The notes under the pieces were generated by a model, which ran no database searches, was not told the origin of the DNA, and worked only from the letters and a program-made list of their open reading frames with translations. The translations under genes and the position numbers were made by a program. This document shows, piece after piece, positions 1 through 9,339 of a DNA stretch of 64,000 nt. This DNA is from an uncultured Bryobacteraceae bacterium (GTDB taxonomy: Bacteria > Acidobacteriota > Terriglobia > Bryobacterales > Bryobacteraceae). Each line of letters begins with the position of its first letter. The first letter of the stretch is position 1. The stretch spans positions 186,001 to 250,000 of the forward strand of contig CALDSU010000008.1 in assembly GCA_937924525.1 (NCBI GenBank). The letters are read 5' to 3'.

Positions 1-2
1 TT

Positions 3-2561
3 CTCATTCCAGCCCTCGGGACCGGCATCGCCCTTTCCGCCTCGGTACTGCTGCCTCAAGTCCGTTTCCCCCTTCTTTCATCGACAGCACTCCTCGGACG
101 CCAGCCGGACGGATCTTTCCTGGTTGCCACCAACCAATTGCTTCGCCCCTGGGAAGAGCAATCCATGATGGCAGGCCGTCCGGTTGAGATCGCCATGGAC
201 CCCGCTTCGGGACTCACCGCGATCCTCAATACCCGCTCCGTTCACCTCCTTGACATCACCAGCGGCGCCGAGGTTGCTCGCGTCCCCACCGGCGCCACTT
301 CTTACACGGGCCTCGCCTTCCGGCCCGCGAACCCGAAAGCTGAGCCGGGAAGGATGGCGCCCGCCCGCGAGATCTGGATCAGTGAGACCAGCCGAAACGG
401 GCCCGACTCCTTAGCCATCATTCCCCTTCAAGACCGCAAGCCCGGCGAAATCCGCCGGATCCGGCTCTCCGGCCACGTCGTCCCGACTGGCATCGCCTTT
501 TCCCCCGACGGGGCTTCTGCCTGGGTCGCCTTCAGCGACCGTGCCGCCATCGCCCTTATCAACGCTGATACCGGCGCCATCATTCGCCAGATCAGTACGG
601 GAATGGTGCCCTACGCCGTCATGGTGTCCGCCAAGCACAACCGCGTTTACGTCAGCAACCGCGGCGGACGCAAGCCTCGCCCCGAGGAAACGAAAGCCCT
701 CTCCAGCCGCACCGAAGTCGTCAGTGATCCCGTCACCGGCGCCACCACCACCGGCACCCTCAGTGTGATTGACATGACCAGCTATCAGGAGGCGCAGATC
801 GACGTCGGCCTCGCCCCGGCCGGCCTCGCGCTTTCCCCGGATGAGTCGACCCTCGCCATCGCCAACGCCCACTCGGATTCGGTCACCTTCGTCGACCTTC
901 AAACTTTGAGGACAACTGAGGTTAAAGTCCCCGCATGGCCCGAAGGGAGCTTCGGAGCGGAACCTTCGGCCTCCGCTTTCTCGCCGGACGGCAAGAGGCT
1001 GTACGTCACCTGCGGTGGATCGAATGCTGTTGTTGCGCTCGAAACCGATCGCGGCAAGTGGCAGGTTAAAGGAGCAATCCCCGTGGGCTGGTTCCCCACC
1101 GCCATCGCCGTTGATTCCGCTGGCTCCCTGCGCGTCGTGAACGTAAAAGGCGTGGGCAGGACGCTCGGTCCTGAAGGCGCCCACAACTCCCGCGCCCACG
1201 AAGGCTCCATCTGGAAGATCCCCCCGCCCACCGATTCCACTCTTCGGAACGGTCTGCGCGAGGCCAAGTCCGCAAACGCGCCCAAGTTCACCCCGGCCGA
1301 GGGTGTCGAAAGCCTCTCCCGGCTGGGCATTCGCCACGTATTTCTCATCATCAAGGAGAACCGGACCTATGACCAGGTCTTTGGCGACATGCCCAAGGGC
1401 AACGGCGATCCGAAACTCGTCATGTACGGCCGCGAGGTCACCCCCAATCATCATGCCCTGGCCGAGACCTTCGTTCTCCTCGACAACTTCTACACCGGCG
1501 GCGCCATCAGCTTCGACGGCCATCAATGGCTTATGCAGGGCTTTGTCAGCGACTACGTAGAGCGCGCCTTCGCCGCTTCCCCCCGGGGCTATGCCTGGAA
1601 TATGGCTGATGCGCTTACGGTTTCGCCGCAGGGATTCTTTTGGCAGGATCCCTCGCGCCCCCTCGACATCCGTCTCTACGGCCCGTTCTCGGAACCCATC
1701 ACCTGGGACCCCGCTACGAAACGCGCCGTCGACATCGACGGGAGCAGGCTGCCGGCCTGGAGCGAATACTGGAAGATGTATCAGGAGCGTAACTGGCATG
1801 GCAAGCTCGGCCACCGCAGCGGAGTACCCGCACTGCAGAAGTTGATCAACCCCGACTTCCCGCCAAGTTCGATGAATATTCCGGATGTCCTTCGCGCGGA
1901 GATCTGGCTTGAAGAATTAGCCGGACGCGAGAAATCCGGGCAGATGCCCAACCTCCTTATCTTCACCATGACCAGCGACCACACGATGGGTACACGGCCC
2001 GGCTTCCCCACCCCACGAGCCATGGTCGCGGACAACGATCTCGCCCTTGGGCGCATCGTCGAGGGCATCTCCAAAAGCCGGTTCTGGCCCCACAGCCTGA
2101 TCCTTGTCACCGAAGACGACGCCCAAGACGGGGTCGATCACGTCGACGGCCGCCGGACCATCGCCCTCGCGATAGGCCCCCACATACGCCGCGGCCTCCT
2201 CGACAGCAATCACTACAACCACTCAAGCCTCATCCGGACCATCCAGGACATCCACCGCATTCAACCTCGCGTCCGGTATACCGCCACCGCCCGCGCGATG
2301 AACTCCGTATTCACCACCCGGGCGAACCGCGAGCCGTTCACGGCTGTTGAGCCGCGGGTCAGTCTCACCGAGATGAACCCGCCCGCCCGCGCCCTCTCCG
2401 GCAGGCAGCTCTGGGCCGCCCGGCAGTCCATGCGGCTCAACCCCAACAACGTAGACGACTTTCCAGCCCAAATCATGAATCGCATTCTCTGGGGCGAGGC
2501 CAAAGGCTGGGGCACGCCCTATCCCGGGGAGCGTTCGCTTCCCAAACGCCACACACCCTAG
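3..2561 (+). CDS. YncE-type beta-propeller / phosphoesterase fusion, 5' partial
   Basis: The reading frame is open from the first bases of the window, and the residues before the first possible start codon (TTG at 138) look like a hydrophobic export signal followed by the usual GRQPDGSFL-type opening of this family. The true start is therefore left of the window. Counting from the TTG, residues of about 12-370 form WD/YncE-like propeller repeats (repeated FSPDG, LSPDE motifs). Residues of about 395-700 match the phosphoesterase/phospholipase C-like family, with the signature VFLIIKENRTYDQVFGD and a late VTEDDAQDGVDHVDG segment that should carry metal ligands. The protein is probably periplasmic or extracellular and hydrolyses a phosphoester; the substrate is unknown. 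It lies 45 bp upstream of a TonB-dependent receptor, a pairing that suggests joint use in nutrient (perhaps organic phosphate) acquisition; that last point is inference. Confidence 0.85.
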   Translation, partial: LIPALGTGIALSASVLLPQVRFPLLSSTALLGRQPDGSFLVATNQLLRPWEEQSMMAGRPVEIAMDPASGLTAILNTRSVHLLDITSGAEVARVPTGATSYTGLAFRPANPKAEPGRMAPAREIWISETSRNGPDSLAIIPLQDRKPGEIRRIRLSGHVVPTGIAFSPDGASAWVAFSDRAAIALINADTGAIIRQISTGMVPYAVMVSAKHNRVYVSNRGGRKPRPEETKALSSRTEVVSDPVTGATTTGTLSVIDMTSYQEAQIDVGLAPAGLALSPDESTLAIANAHSDSVTFVDLQTLRTTEVKVPAWPEGSFGAEPSASAFSPDGKRLYVTCGGSNAVVALETDRGKWQVKGAIPVGWFPTAIAVDSAGSLRVVNVKGVGRTLGPEGAHNSRAHEGSIWKIPPPTDSTLRNGLREAKSANAPKFTPAEGVESLSRLGIRHVFLIIKENRTYDQVFGDMPKGNGDPKLVMYGREVTPNHHALAETFVLLDNFYTGGAISFDGHQWLMQGFVSDYVERAFAASPRGYAWNMADALTVSPQGFFWQDPSRPLDIRLYGPFSEPITWDPATKRAVDIDGSRLPAWSEYWKMYQERNWHGKLGHRSGVPALQKLINPDFPPSSMNIPDVLRAEIWLEELAGREKSGQMPNLLIFTMTSDHTMGTRPGFPTPRAMVADNDLALGRIVEGISKSRFWPHSLILVTEDDAQDGVDHVDGRRTIALAIGPHIRRGLLDSNHYNHSSLIRTIQDIHRIQPRVRYTATARAMNSVFTTRANREPFTAVEPRVSLTEMNPPARALSGRQLWAARQSMRLNPNNVDDFPAQIMNRILWGEAKGWGTPYPGERSLPKRHTP

Positions 2562-2606
2562 CGGAACTGAGCCGCCAGGGTAATCCCAGCTCAGGAGAGA
2601 AATGCA

Positions 2607-5600
2607 ATGAGGATAGGTATGTTCACACGGGGAATCATCCTGGCGCTTGCCCTGCTCGCCGCCAGCGGCGCCCGCGCCCAAGTGCTCTACGGCTCTCTCG
2701 TCGGCATCGTCACAGATCCGTCTGGCGCCGGCATCCCTTCGGCCGCCGTCGTGGTCATCGGCGAGCGTACCAACGTCTCGCGCACGGCCAGGACCGACCC
2801 CGAGGGTCGCTATCAAGTAACCGCTCTCTTACCCGGAACCTATAAAATTCAGATCGAAGCTTCCGGTTTCCTTAAGTTCGAATCCACCGGCAACGAGGTT
2901 CAGCCGAACGTCATCGCCCGTCTTGACGCGTCCCTCCAGGTTGGGGAAGTAGCCGAATCCATCACCGTGACGGCAGAAACGACGGGCCTTCAGACCGAGA
3001 AGACCGACGTCAGCTCCTCCATCACCAACCGCGAGGTTCGCGATCTTCCTCTCCCGAATTATCGCAACTACCAGTCCCTGCTCGATCTTGTCCCTGGCGC
3101 AACCCCCACCGCCGAACAGAATGCCATCATCGACACCCCCGGCCGCTCCCTGACCACCAATGTGAACGGCACCGTCCGCAACACCAACACCACCCGCATT
3201 GACGGCGCCGCCAGCATCAACATCTATCTGCCGCACCACACCCTCTATAACCCACCCGCCGAAACCATCGAGAGCGTGAACGTTTCCACGAATAACTTCG
3301 ACGCGGAACAGGGCCTCGCCGGCGGCGCCGCCATCACCGTCGTCACCAAGTCCGGAACCAACGACCTCCATGGCGCTCTTTTCTGGTATCACACAAACTC
3401 GCGCCTCAGGGCCCGCAACTATTTCTTCCAGGGTAATAACCCGAAGAATATCGTGAACTTCACTGGCGGCGTCCTCGGCGGCCGCATCATCAAGGACAAG
3501 CTCTTCTACTTCGGCGGCTGGGAAGGTACGCGTCAGCGCAACAACGTTTCGAACCTCTACACCGTACCCACCGCGGCCATGCGCGAAGGCGACTTCGCCG
3601 GTTTCGGCACCACCCTCTACGATCCCCTTACGGGCGATTCCAATGGACGCGGCCGCAGCCCTTTCCCCAACAACACGGTGCCCTCGCGCCGCCTCTCTCC
3701 GATCGCTCTTCGCATGCAGCAGCGCGTCCCCCTACCCAACCGCCCAGGTCTCAACAGCAACTACTTCGCCTCCGACACTCAGGCGCTGGACCGGGACAAT
3801 TACGACGTCAAGATCAATTGGGCCCGCAACCAGAAACACACCTTATGGGTCAAGTATGGAGCGATGAATGCCCTGGTGAAGTGCGCTTTTGGACTGGGCA
3901 AGGCAGGCGGCTCCGGCCTCTGCAACGGCGGAGGCTCCGGCGTCGGCGACACGTTCGTCCACACCGCCACCGTGGGGAACACCTACGTTGTCAGCCCCAC
4001 CCTCCTGATTGACCAAAGCTTCGGCTACAGCCGATTGTGGCAGGAAGTGCGCGCACCCGATTATGGCCAGAACGTCGGGCTCGACCTCGGCATCCCGGGA
4101 ACGAACGGCCAGGATGTCCGCCAAAGCGGCATCCCCACTTTCAACATTTCGGGGCTGAGCGCCTGGGGAAACACCGACACCTGGAGCCCCACCTTCCGCT
4201 ACGATGACACCTTTACCAACAACGTGAATGTCAGTTGGAACAGAGGCGCGCACGATATCCGCTTCGGCTCCGACCTCATCCGCCTCCAGCTCAATCACTG
4301 GCAGCCGCAGATCGGCGGCGGGCCTAGGGGCGCATTCACTTTTTCCGGCGGCGTCACCGCGCTGAATGGCGGTCCCGCGTCCAACCAGTACAACGCCTAT
4401 GCCTCGTATCTGCTCGGGCTTCCGTCCCAAATGGCGAAAACCTTGCAGTTTTACGACCCGATGACCACGCGCGAATGGCAGTTTGGCTGGTACGTCCGCG
4501 ACCGCTGGCAGGTTTCCCGCAACCTGACCGTCACCCTCGGCGTTCGCTTCGAGTACCTGCCCCTGTTAAAGCGCAAGAACACGGGCATTGAGCGCTATAA
4601 CCTCGAGACCAATGAGGTCTTCCTTGGCGGCTTAGGCGCCACGCCGGACAACGCGGGCGTCCAAACGAAGGCCACGCAGCTCTCGCCGCGAGTCGGCCTC
4701 GCCTACAAGATGGGCCGCCACATGGTCGTGCGCACCGGATACGGGATCAGCTATGATCCGCTGCCTCTCAGCCGTCCTTTCCGTGGAACTTACCCGGTGA
4801 TGATCTCCAATGACTTTGTGCCGGCCAACAACTTTCTGGCTTTTGGCTCCCTGGCGGAGGGCATTCCCCCCTTCGTGACACCCGCCCTCGACCGCGGTGT
4901 GATCCCGCTGCCGCTTACCGCCACCACCATCACGCCGCCGCGCGATCTGCGCCGCGGCTACATCCAGTCGTGGAACCTGATCATGGAACGCAAACTGCCG
5001 CTCTCCCTGGTCGGATCTGTCGGCTATGTGGCGACAAAAACCGTACGCCAGTTCGCCGATCTCAACATCAACGCCGCCGGACCCGGCGAGGGCAACGTCG
5101 GACGTCCCCTGGCCGTAGCCTTCGGGCGCCGTGTCGACACCACCCTTACGGACGCCTTCTGTGACGGCCAATATCACTCCCTCCAGGCGACCCTCAATCG
5201 CAACTTCACCAGGGGACTTATGATCCGCGCCGCCTACACGTTCGGCAAGGCCATCAATGAGAACGACGAGCCCAGCCGCGGTGGGAACCTCTTCAACCAC
5301 CCCTCGGTTCGCCACCGCAACCGTGCGCTCGCCGGTTTCGACCGCACTCACAATTTCCAGATGGGCTTTATTTATGAACTGCCCTTGGGCCCCGGCCGAA
5401 AGTTCCTCAACAGCGGCAACCGCTTCGCCTCCTGGCTGGCCGGCGGCTGGCAATTCAATGGCATCGTGGGCGCCTACAGCGGAAGGCCGTTCACCGTAAC
5501 CGCCTCCGGCTCGGCGCTGAACGCACCCGGCAACACCCAGACCGCCGACCAGGTGAAGGCCAACGTGGAGTATCCTCGCGCCATTGGTCCGGGGGCTTTT

Positions 5601-5888
5601 TGGTTCGACGTCACTGCCTTCGCCGGCGTCGCCGAAACTCGCTTCGGAAACACCGGACGCAACATTCTCCGCGGTCCTGGCGCCGTCCGGGCCGACGCCA
5701 GCATCTTCCGCAGCTTCCCATTGACCGAGCGCTACCACCTGGAGTTCCGCGCCGAAGCCTTCAATGTCCCCAATCACCCGCAGTTCAACAACCCCAGTTC
5801 CAACGTCAACGGCGCGAACTTCGGCATGATCACCTCAGCCCAGCCGACCGAACGGCAGTTGCGTTTCGGCCTGCGCCTGGGCTTCTAG
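2607..5888 (+). CDS. TonB-dependent receptor, Oar-like, with carboxypeptidase-regulatory domain
   Basis: This is an outer-membrane beta-barrel receptor of 1093 residues. A Sec signal peptide (residues 1-25, ending GARAQ) is followed by a carboxypeptidase regulatory-like domain (about 28-110, with DPEGRYQVTALLPGTYKI), a plug region (about 120-250, with TRIDG and GGAAITVVTKSGTNDLHG), and a long barrel that ends in the terminal aromatic FGLRLGF. A strong AGGAGA ribosome site lies 8 bases before the ATG. Proteins of this build are expanded in Acidobacteriota and are thought to import large or complex substrates, but the ligand cannot be read from sequence. It follows the phosphoesterase gene closely and ends just before a hairpin that looks like a terminator. 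Confidence 0.9.
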   Translation: MRIGMFTRGIILALALLAASGARAQVLYGSLVGIVTDPSGAGIPSAAVVVIGERTNVSRTARTDPEGRYQVTALLPGTYKIQIEASGFLKFESTGNEVQPNVIARLDASLQVGEVAESITVTAETTGLQTEKTDVSSSITNREVRDLPLPNYRNYQSLLDLVPGATPTAEQNAIIDTPGRSLTTNVNGTVRNTNTTRIDGAASINIYLPHHTLYNPPAETIESVNVSTNNFDAEQGLAGGAAITVVTKSGTNDLHGALFWYHTNSRLRARNYFFQGNNPKNIVNFTGGVLGGRIIKDKLFYFGGWEGTRQRNNVSNLYTVPTAAMREGDFAGFGTTLYDPLTGDSNGRGRSPFPNNTVPSRRLSPIALRMQQRVPLPNRPGLNSNYFASDTQALDRDNYDVKINWARNQKHTLWVKYGAMNALVKCAFGLGKAGGSGLCNGGGSGVGDTFVHTATVGNTYVVSPTLLIDQSFGYSRLWQEVRAPDYGQNVGLDLGIPGTNGQDVRQSGIPTFNISGLSAWGNTDTWSPTFRYDDTFTNNVNVSWNRGAHDIRFGSDLIRLQLNHWQPQIGGGPRGAFTFSGGVTALNGGPASNQYNAYASYLLGLPSQMAKTLQFYDPMTTREWQFGWYVRDRWQVSRNLTVTLGVRFEYLPLLKRKNTGIERYNLETNEVFLGGLGATPDNAGVQTKATQLSPRVGLAYKMGRHMVVRTGYGISYDPLPLSRPFRGTYPVMISNDFVPANNFLAFGSLAEGIPPFVTPALDRGVIPLPLTATTITPPRDLRRGYIQSWNLIMERKLPLSLVGSVGYVATKTVRQFADLNINAAGPGEGNVGRPLAVAFGRRVDTTLTDAFCDGQYHSLQATLNRNFTRGLMIRAAYTFGKAINENDEPSRGGNLFNHPSVRHRNRALAGFDRTHNFQMGFIYELPLGPGRKFLNSGNRFASWLAGGWQFNGIVGAYSGRPFTVTASGSALNAPGNTQTADQVKANVEYPRAIGPGAFWFDVTAFAGVAETRFGNTGRNILRGPGAVRADASIFRSFPLTERYHLEFRAEAFNVPNHPQFNNPSSNVNGANFGMITSAQPTERQLRFGLRLGF

Positions 5889-5911
5889 ACCCTGCCCCTG
5901 CGCTAACAAGG

Positions 5912-5947
5912 ACGGGCCACGGCAGACGCGCCGCGGCCCGTTTGCTT
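5912..5947 (+). terminator. Probable rho-independent terminator after the TonB receptor
   Basis: An 11-base-pair stem (5912-5922 with 5931-5941, one A-C mismatch) closes an 8-base loop and is followed by a short T-rich stretch (TTGCTT). It lies 23 bases after the receptor stop codon. The T tract is weak, so efficiency is uncertain. Confidence 0.6.
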
Positions 5948-6070
5948 CGGCGGCCCAAAAAATCTTGCGACCGGACGGGGAAGACGCACGACGAGAGCCA
6001 CGCCCGCCGCGGGACTCTGGCGCAGCCGGTCTCGAAGTGCTGGGGAGTGCGCTCTCCAAGGCCTAGCCCT

Positions 6071-6769
6071 TTACGCCCCCGCGCCATACATTGGGATCAG
6101 CGCGCCGCTCACCTCGGCGGCGTCGTCGGAGGTCAGCCACAACGCCAGGCTGGCGATCCGGGAGGGGGCAACCCAGCGGCGGAAGTCCGCGCCGGGCATG
6201 GCCGCGCGATTGGCCGGGGTGTCGATGATGCCGGGCAACACCAGGTTGGCGGTGATGCCCCGGTCTTTGTTCTCGAGGGCAAGCGTCCGCACCAGCGACA
6301 CCAGCGCCGCTTTCGCGGCGCCGTAGGCGCCCAGCGTGGCCACCGGCTCGACGGCCGGACGCGCGCCGATGGCCAGAATCCGCCCGGCGCCGGCGGCGCG
6401 CATCCCCGGCAGAAAGGCGCGAGCCAGGTGCACCGCCGGCCAGAAGTTCAGCGCCAACATCTTTTCGAAAACCGCCGCGGGGGTCTCGTCGATGCGCGCG
6501 CCGCCTTCGTAGCCGCCCATCAGGTGCGCCAGGACGTCGGCGCGGCCGTGGCGCGCGAAGATCGCCGCCGCCGCCTGGTGCACGTCTGCTTCGCTGGCCA
6601 GGTCGGCTGGCAGCGCCGTAAACCGCTGCCCCCGAAAATCGTCTTGCGTAATGCGGCGCGCCAGGCCCACCACCGTAGCGCCGGCATCCAGGTAGGCCTG
6701 CGTGACCGCCCGGCCCAGTCCGCCCTGGGCCCCGGTGACAATCACGACTTTGTTCTCGTAACCGCTCAT
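6071..6769 (-). CDS. SDR family oxidoreductase, serine-lacking subtype
   Basis: A 232-residue short-chain dehydrogenase/reductase with the N-terminal nucleotide motif TGAQGGLGRA (about residues 12-21) and the YGAAK active-site Tyr/Lys. The usual catalytic serine about 13 residues before the tyrosine is replaced: the segment reads IGARPAVEP. That form is seen in dihydropteridine-reductase-like SDRs, so the enzyme may still be active with a small carbonyl or quinonoid substrate. The gene starts 3 bases after the upstream SDR gene ends, with a GGGAG ribosome site inside that gene's tail, so the two are co-transcribed. The substrate is unknown. Confidence 0.85.
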   Translation of the reverse strand: MSGYENKVVIVTGAQGGLGRAVTQAYLDAGATVVGLARRITQDDFRGQRFTALPADLASEADVHQAAAAIFARHGRADVLAHLMGGYEGGARIDETPAAVFEKMLALNFWPAVHLARAFLPGMRAAGAGRILAIGARPAVEPVATLGAYGAAKAALVSLVRTLALENKDRGITANLVLPGIIDTPANRAAMPGADFRRWVAPSRIASLALWLTSDDAAEVSGALIPMYGAGA

Positions 6770-6772
6770 GCT

Positions 6773-7585
6773 CTACTCCCCGGAGGACCAGGCTACGCGA
6801 AATTCCGGATACAGCGTCAGTCCGCCGCAAGCGAAAATCGTCTGGCCCGTGACATAGGACGCCTCCTCCGAAGCCAGAAACGCAAAAACGGCGGCGATCT
6901 CCGCAGGTTCGGCGGCCCGGCCCATGGGAATGTGGCTTTCCACCTCCGCTTTGGCCTTCGGATCGTGAATCCAGGCGTTGTTGATCGGCGTGATTACCGC
7001 GCCCGGCCCCACCGCGTTCACCCGGATGCCCCGCCCCGCGTATTCCAGCGCCAGCGTCTTAGTCAGGTTCTCCATGCCGCCTTTGGAGATCGAGTAGCTG
7101 AGATATTTGGGTTTGGGAATGATTTCATGCACGCTGGAATTGTTCAGGATGACGCCGCGGATCCCCCGCTCGACAAACAGCCGCAGGGCTTCACGGGAGC
7201 ATAAATACGCGCCGCGGAGATTGACGCCCAGGATCCGGTCGAAATCCTCCGTCTCGCTCCAGTGGCTTTCGGCCGGCTGCTGGATGCCGGCGTTGTTGAC
7301 CAGAATGTCGAGCGTGCCGAACGCCTCCCCCACCTCAGCGAACATGCGCCGCACGTCCTCTTCGCGCGCCACGTCGCCGCGGACCGCACAGGACTTCAGC
7401 CCCGCCGCTCCGAGGCGGGCGTGCGCCTGGCGCACCTGTTCCAGCACACGTTCGGCGTCGGCGGGCCGCGTGCGGTAGTTGAGGGCGACGCTCGCGCCCT
7501 CCTCGGCAAACCGGACGGCGATCGCTTCGCCGATGCCGGAGGAGCCGCCAGTGATCAACGCGCATTTCCCCATCAGTCGCGACAT
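6773..7585 (-). CDS. SDR family oxidoreductase, glucose 1-dehydrogenase-like
   Basis: A classical short-chain dehydrogenase of 270 residues. It has TGGSSGIGEAIA for nucleotide binding (about 13-24), NNAG in the middle, catalytic Ser in LNNSSVHE, and YSISK with the Tyr/Lys pair; PGAVITPINNAW follows. The closest recognisable type is NAD(P)-dependent glucose 1-dehydrogenase and related sugar or 3-oxoacyl reductases. It is the first gene of a two-gene SDR operon and is transcribed divergently from the racemase gene, whose start is about 120 bases away. The exact substrate cannot be assigned. Confidence 0.88.
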   Translation of the reverse strand: MSRLMGKCALITGGSSGIGEAIAVRFAEEGASVALNYRTRPADAERVLEQVRQAHARLGAAGLKSCAVRGDVAREEDVRRMFAEVGEAFGTLDILVNNAGIQQPAESHWSETEDFDRILGVNLRGAYLCSREALRLFVERGIRGVILNNSSVHEIIPKPKYLSYSISKGGMENLTKTLALEYAGRGIRVNAVGPGAVITPINNAWIHDPKAKAEVESHIPMGRAAEPAEIAAVFAFLASEEASYVTGQTIFACGGLTLYPEFRVAWSSGE

Positions 7586-7708
7586 AGCTTCATGGTAGGC
7601 GATTCACAGGACGGCGCTGGCCTTGCGTCTCGCGGCGGCGACCCCGAGAATAGAGGTCGGACGTACGCGACCCGGCCCGCGCGCGGCTGGGGAAAGGCCG
7701 GCCACCGC

Positions 7709-8440
7709 ATGCACCGCCGTATCGGGATTCTGGGCGGCATGAGTCCGGAATCCACCACCGTTTACTACGAACACATCACCCGCCGCTATGCCGAGCAGTT
7801 TGGCGACTACGGATATCCTGAGATCCTGATTTACAGCGTCTGCTTCCAGCAATTCGTCGACTGGCAGCACGCGGGGCGGTGGGACGAGGCGGCCCGGGAG
7901 ATGGCGCGCGCCCTCGAAGCGCTCCGCGCGGCGGGCGCGGACTTCGGGTTGATCGCCACCAACACGATGCACATCGTCTTCGACGCGGTGCAACAGGCCG
8001 TACGCATGCCGCTCCTGAGCATCATCGAGGCCACGGCGGCGGGTGTGCTCGCGGCCGGCGTGCGCACGGCGGGACTGCTGGGGACGGTGTTTACGATGCG
8101 CGAGCCCTTCTTTCGCGCAGGCCTGGCCCGCGCCGGCGTCGCGGTGCAGGTCCCGGCGCCGGACGACCAGGAACATCTGAACCACGTCATCTACCAGGAG
8201 CTATGCCGCGGAGAAATCCGGGACGAATCCCGGCGGTTTTTCCGCGAGGTGATCGAACGGCTCCAGGCGGACGGCGCCAAAGGAATCATCCTGGGGTGTA
8301 CGGAGATCCCGCTGCTAGTCCGGCCCGAAGACAGCGCGGTGCCGTTGTTCAACACGACGTTGTTGCACGCGGAGCAGGCGCTCCGCCGGGCGCTGGAACC
8401 GGATCCCGCGCCCCCTCCTGTTCCCGCATCGGCCGGATAA
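7709..8440 (+). CDS. Aspartate/glutamate racemase family protein (YgeA-like)
   Basis: A 243-residue cofactor-independent amino-acid racemase. The start was chosen at the ATG at 7709 because the family's conserved GILGGMSPEST opening begins there and a GGAAAGG site precedes it. The catalytic pair is visible as Thr84 (ATNTMH) and Cys197 (LGCTEIPLL). This Thr/Cys arrangement, rather than Cys/Cys, is the one known in the E. coli L-aspartate/glutamate racemase YgeA. Likely role: racemising aspartate or glutamate in the cytoplasm, for D-amino-acid supply or catabolism. It is convergent with the decayed DapA-family gene downstream. Confidence 0.88.
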   Translation: MHRRIGILGGMSPESTTVYYEHITRRYAEQFGDYGYPEILIYSVCFQQFVDWQHAGRWDEAAREMARALEALRAAGADFGLIATNTMHIVFDAVQQAVRMPLLSIIEATAAGVLAAGVRTAGLLGTVFTMREPFFRAGLARAGVAVQVPAPDDQEHLNHVIYQELCRGEIRDESRRFFREVIERLQADGAKGIILGCTEIPLLVRPEDSAVPLFNTTLLHAEQALRRALEPDPAPPPVPASAG

Positions 8441-8449
8441 CGCCGATCT

Positions 8450-9199
8450 CCCCGGCGGTGGCCGGCGTCAGGGGCAACCGCGGCGGCCCCACCCGGAACC
8501 GGAACAAAGCTCGATCGCAGCCCGCAGGATCGGAATCGGGTTCACCCGCCCATTTTGTCCCAGCGCCATGAAGAAAGGCATCCGCCGGAAATAGATCTGG
8601 CTGGCGGCGCGATTGTCGTTGGCAAAGTAGGCGGCGATCATGGCCTTCATCTGGCGGCCCATGACATGCGACCCGCCGCTCACGCAACCCACGCCGCGCT
8701 GCGGAAGCACCTGGAGCACCATCGCATCGTCGCCGCAGTAGATCGAGAAGTCCTCGGGGATCAGCAAGGCGTACTGCGCGGCCTGGTTGGGCGCGATGCC
8801 CGCCTCGTCTTTGATCCCCCGCATGTTGGGCACGGTGGCCAACAGGCGGGCCAGGGTCGCCGGTTCCATGTTGACGCCGGCGCACAGGGGCAAGTTGTAC
8901 ACCAGCACGGGCAGCGACGTCGCCGCCGCGACCGCGCGGAAGTGCTGTTCAATCCCCTCCTGCGTGGGATGCGCGTAGTCCGGCAGGACGCACATCGCCA
9001 CCTGAGATCCCATTTCCTCCGCCCGCCGGGCCAGGGCTACCGAGGCGCGGGTGGATGCGGCGCCGGCATACAGCAAGCCGGAGCCGGCCTTTCCTTGCCG
9101 CACCACGCCAACGCAAACAGCAGGGGCAGGGTTTGGACGGCTGGGCCGGCCGGCGGCCCAAACGAATCCTTTCGCCTCTCGCGCTCCCTCCTGGCTCAC
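8450..9199 (-). pseudogene. Dihydrodipicolinate synthase/N-acetylneuraminate lyase family gene, truncated and frameshifted
   Basis: The open frame has a DapA-family core from about 9080 downward: PTQEGIEQHF, the Schiff-base region VYNLP (Tyr) and GIKDEAG (Lys), then NPIPILRAAIEL. Two defects are visible. First, the N-terminal 80 or so residues of the TIM barrel, including the GTTGE motif, are absent, and no frame upstream carries them. Second, the reading frame is lost near 8505: the open frame ends in GWGRRGCP and a stop, while the shifted frame continues with VGPPRLPLTPATAGE, which is the expected C-terminal end of the family. A broken gene is the simplest reading. A base-calling error could explain the frameshift but not the missing N-terminus. 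Confidence 0.7.
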
Positions 9200-9305
9200 C
9201 TTCGGACAGGCGCACTCCGGCTCGGTCCCGCAAACGGCGGGAAGCGGGCGTGATCTCCTGCAAGGTTTGGCAGGAACGGAAAACTCAGGTCTTCCAGCGG
9301 TTGGC

Positions 9306-9311
9306 TATACT
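9306..9311 (+). promoter_or_regulatory. Candidate -10 element (TATACT) for the blaI-type operon
   Basis: TATACT lies 28 bases before the blaI-type start codon, which gives a short leader of about 20 bases. No good -35 hexamer is seen at 16-18 bases, and I found no TACA-N-TGTA operator of the classical BlaI kind. Weak call. Confidence 0.3.
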
Positions 9312-9339
9312 CGCTTCCAGGGAGCAGTTTCCTGCGCTC

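Noticed and set aside
411-1814. Minus-strand open frame of 467 codons opposite the phosphoesterase
   Set aside because: Antisense to clear propeller and phosphoesterase motifs; composition is an artefact of GC-rich codons.
5600-7204. Open + strand frame of 534 codons across the SDR genes
   Set aside because: It overlaps the end of the TonB receptor and both SDR genes on the other strand; no signal, domain or ribosome site supports it.
9200-9339. Search for a classical BlaI operator upstream of the repressor
   Set aside because: No TACA-N-TGTA palindrome or clear inverted repeat was found.
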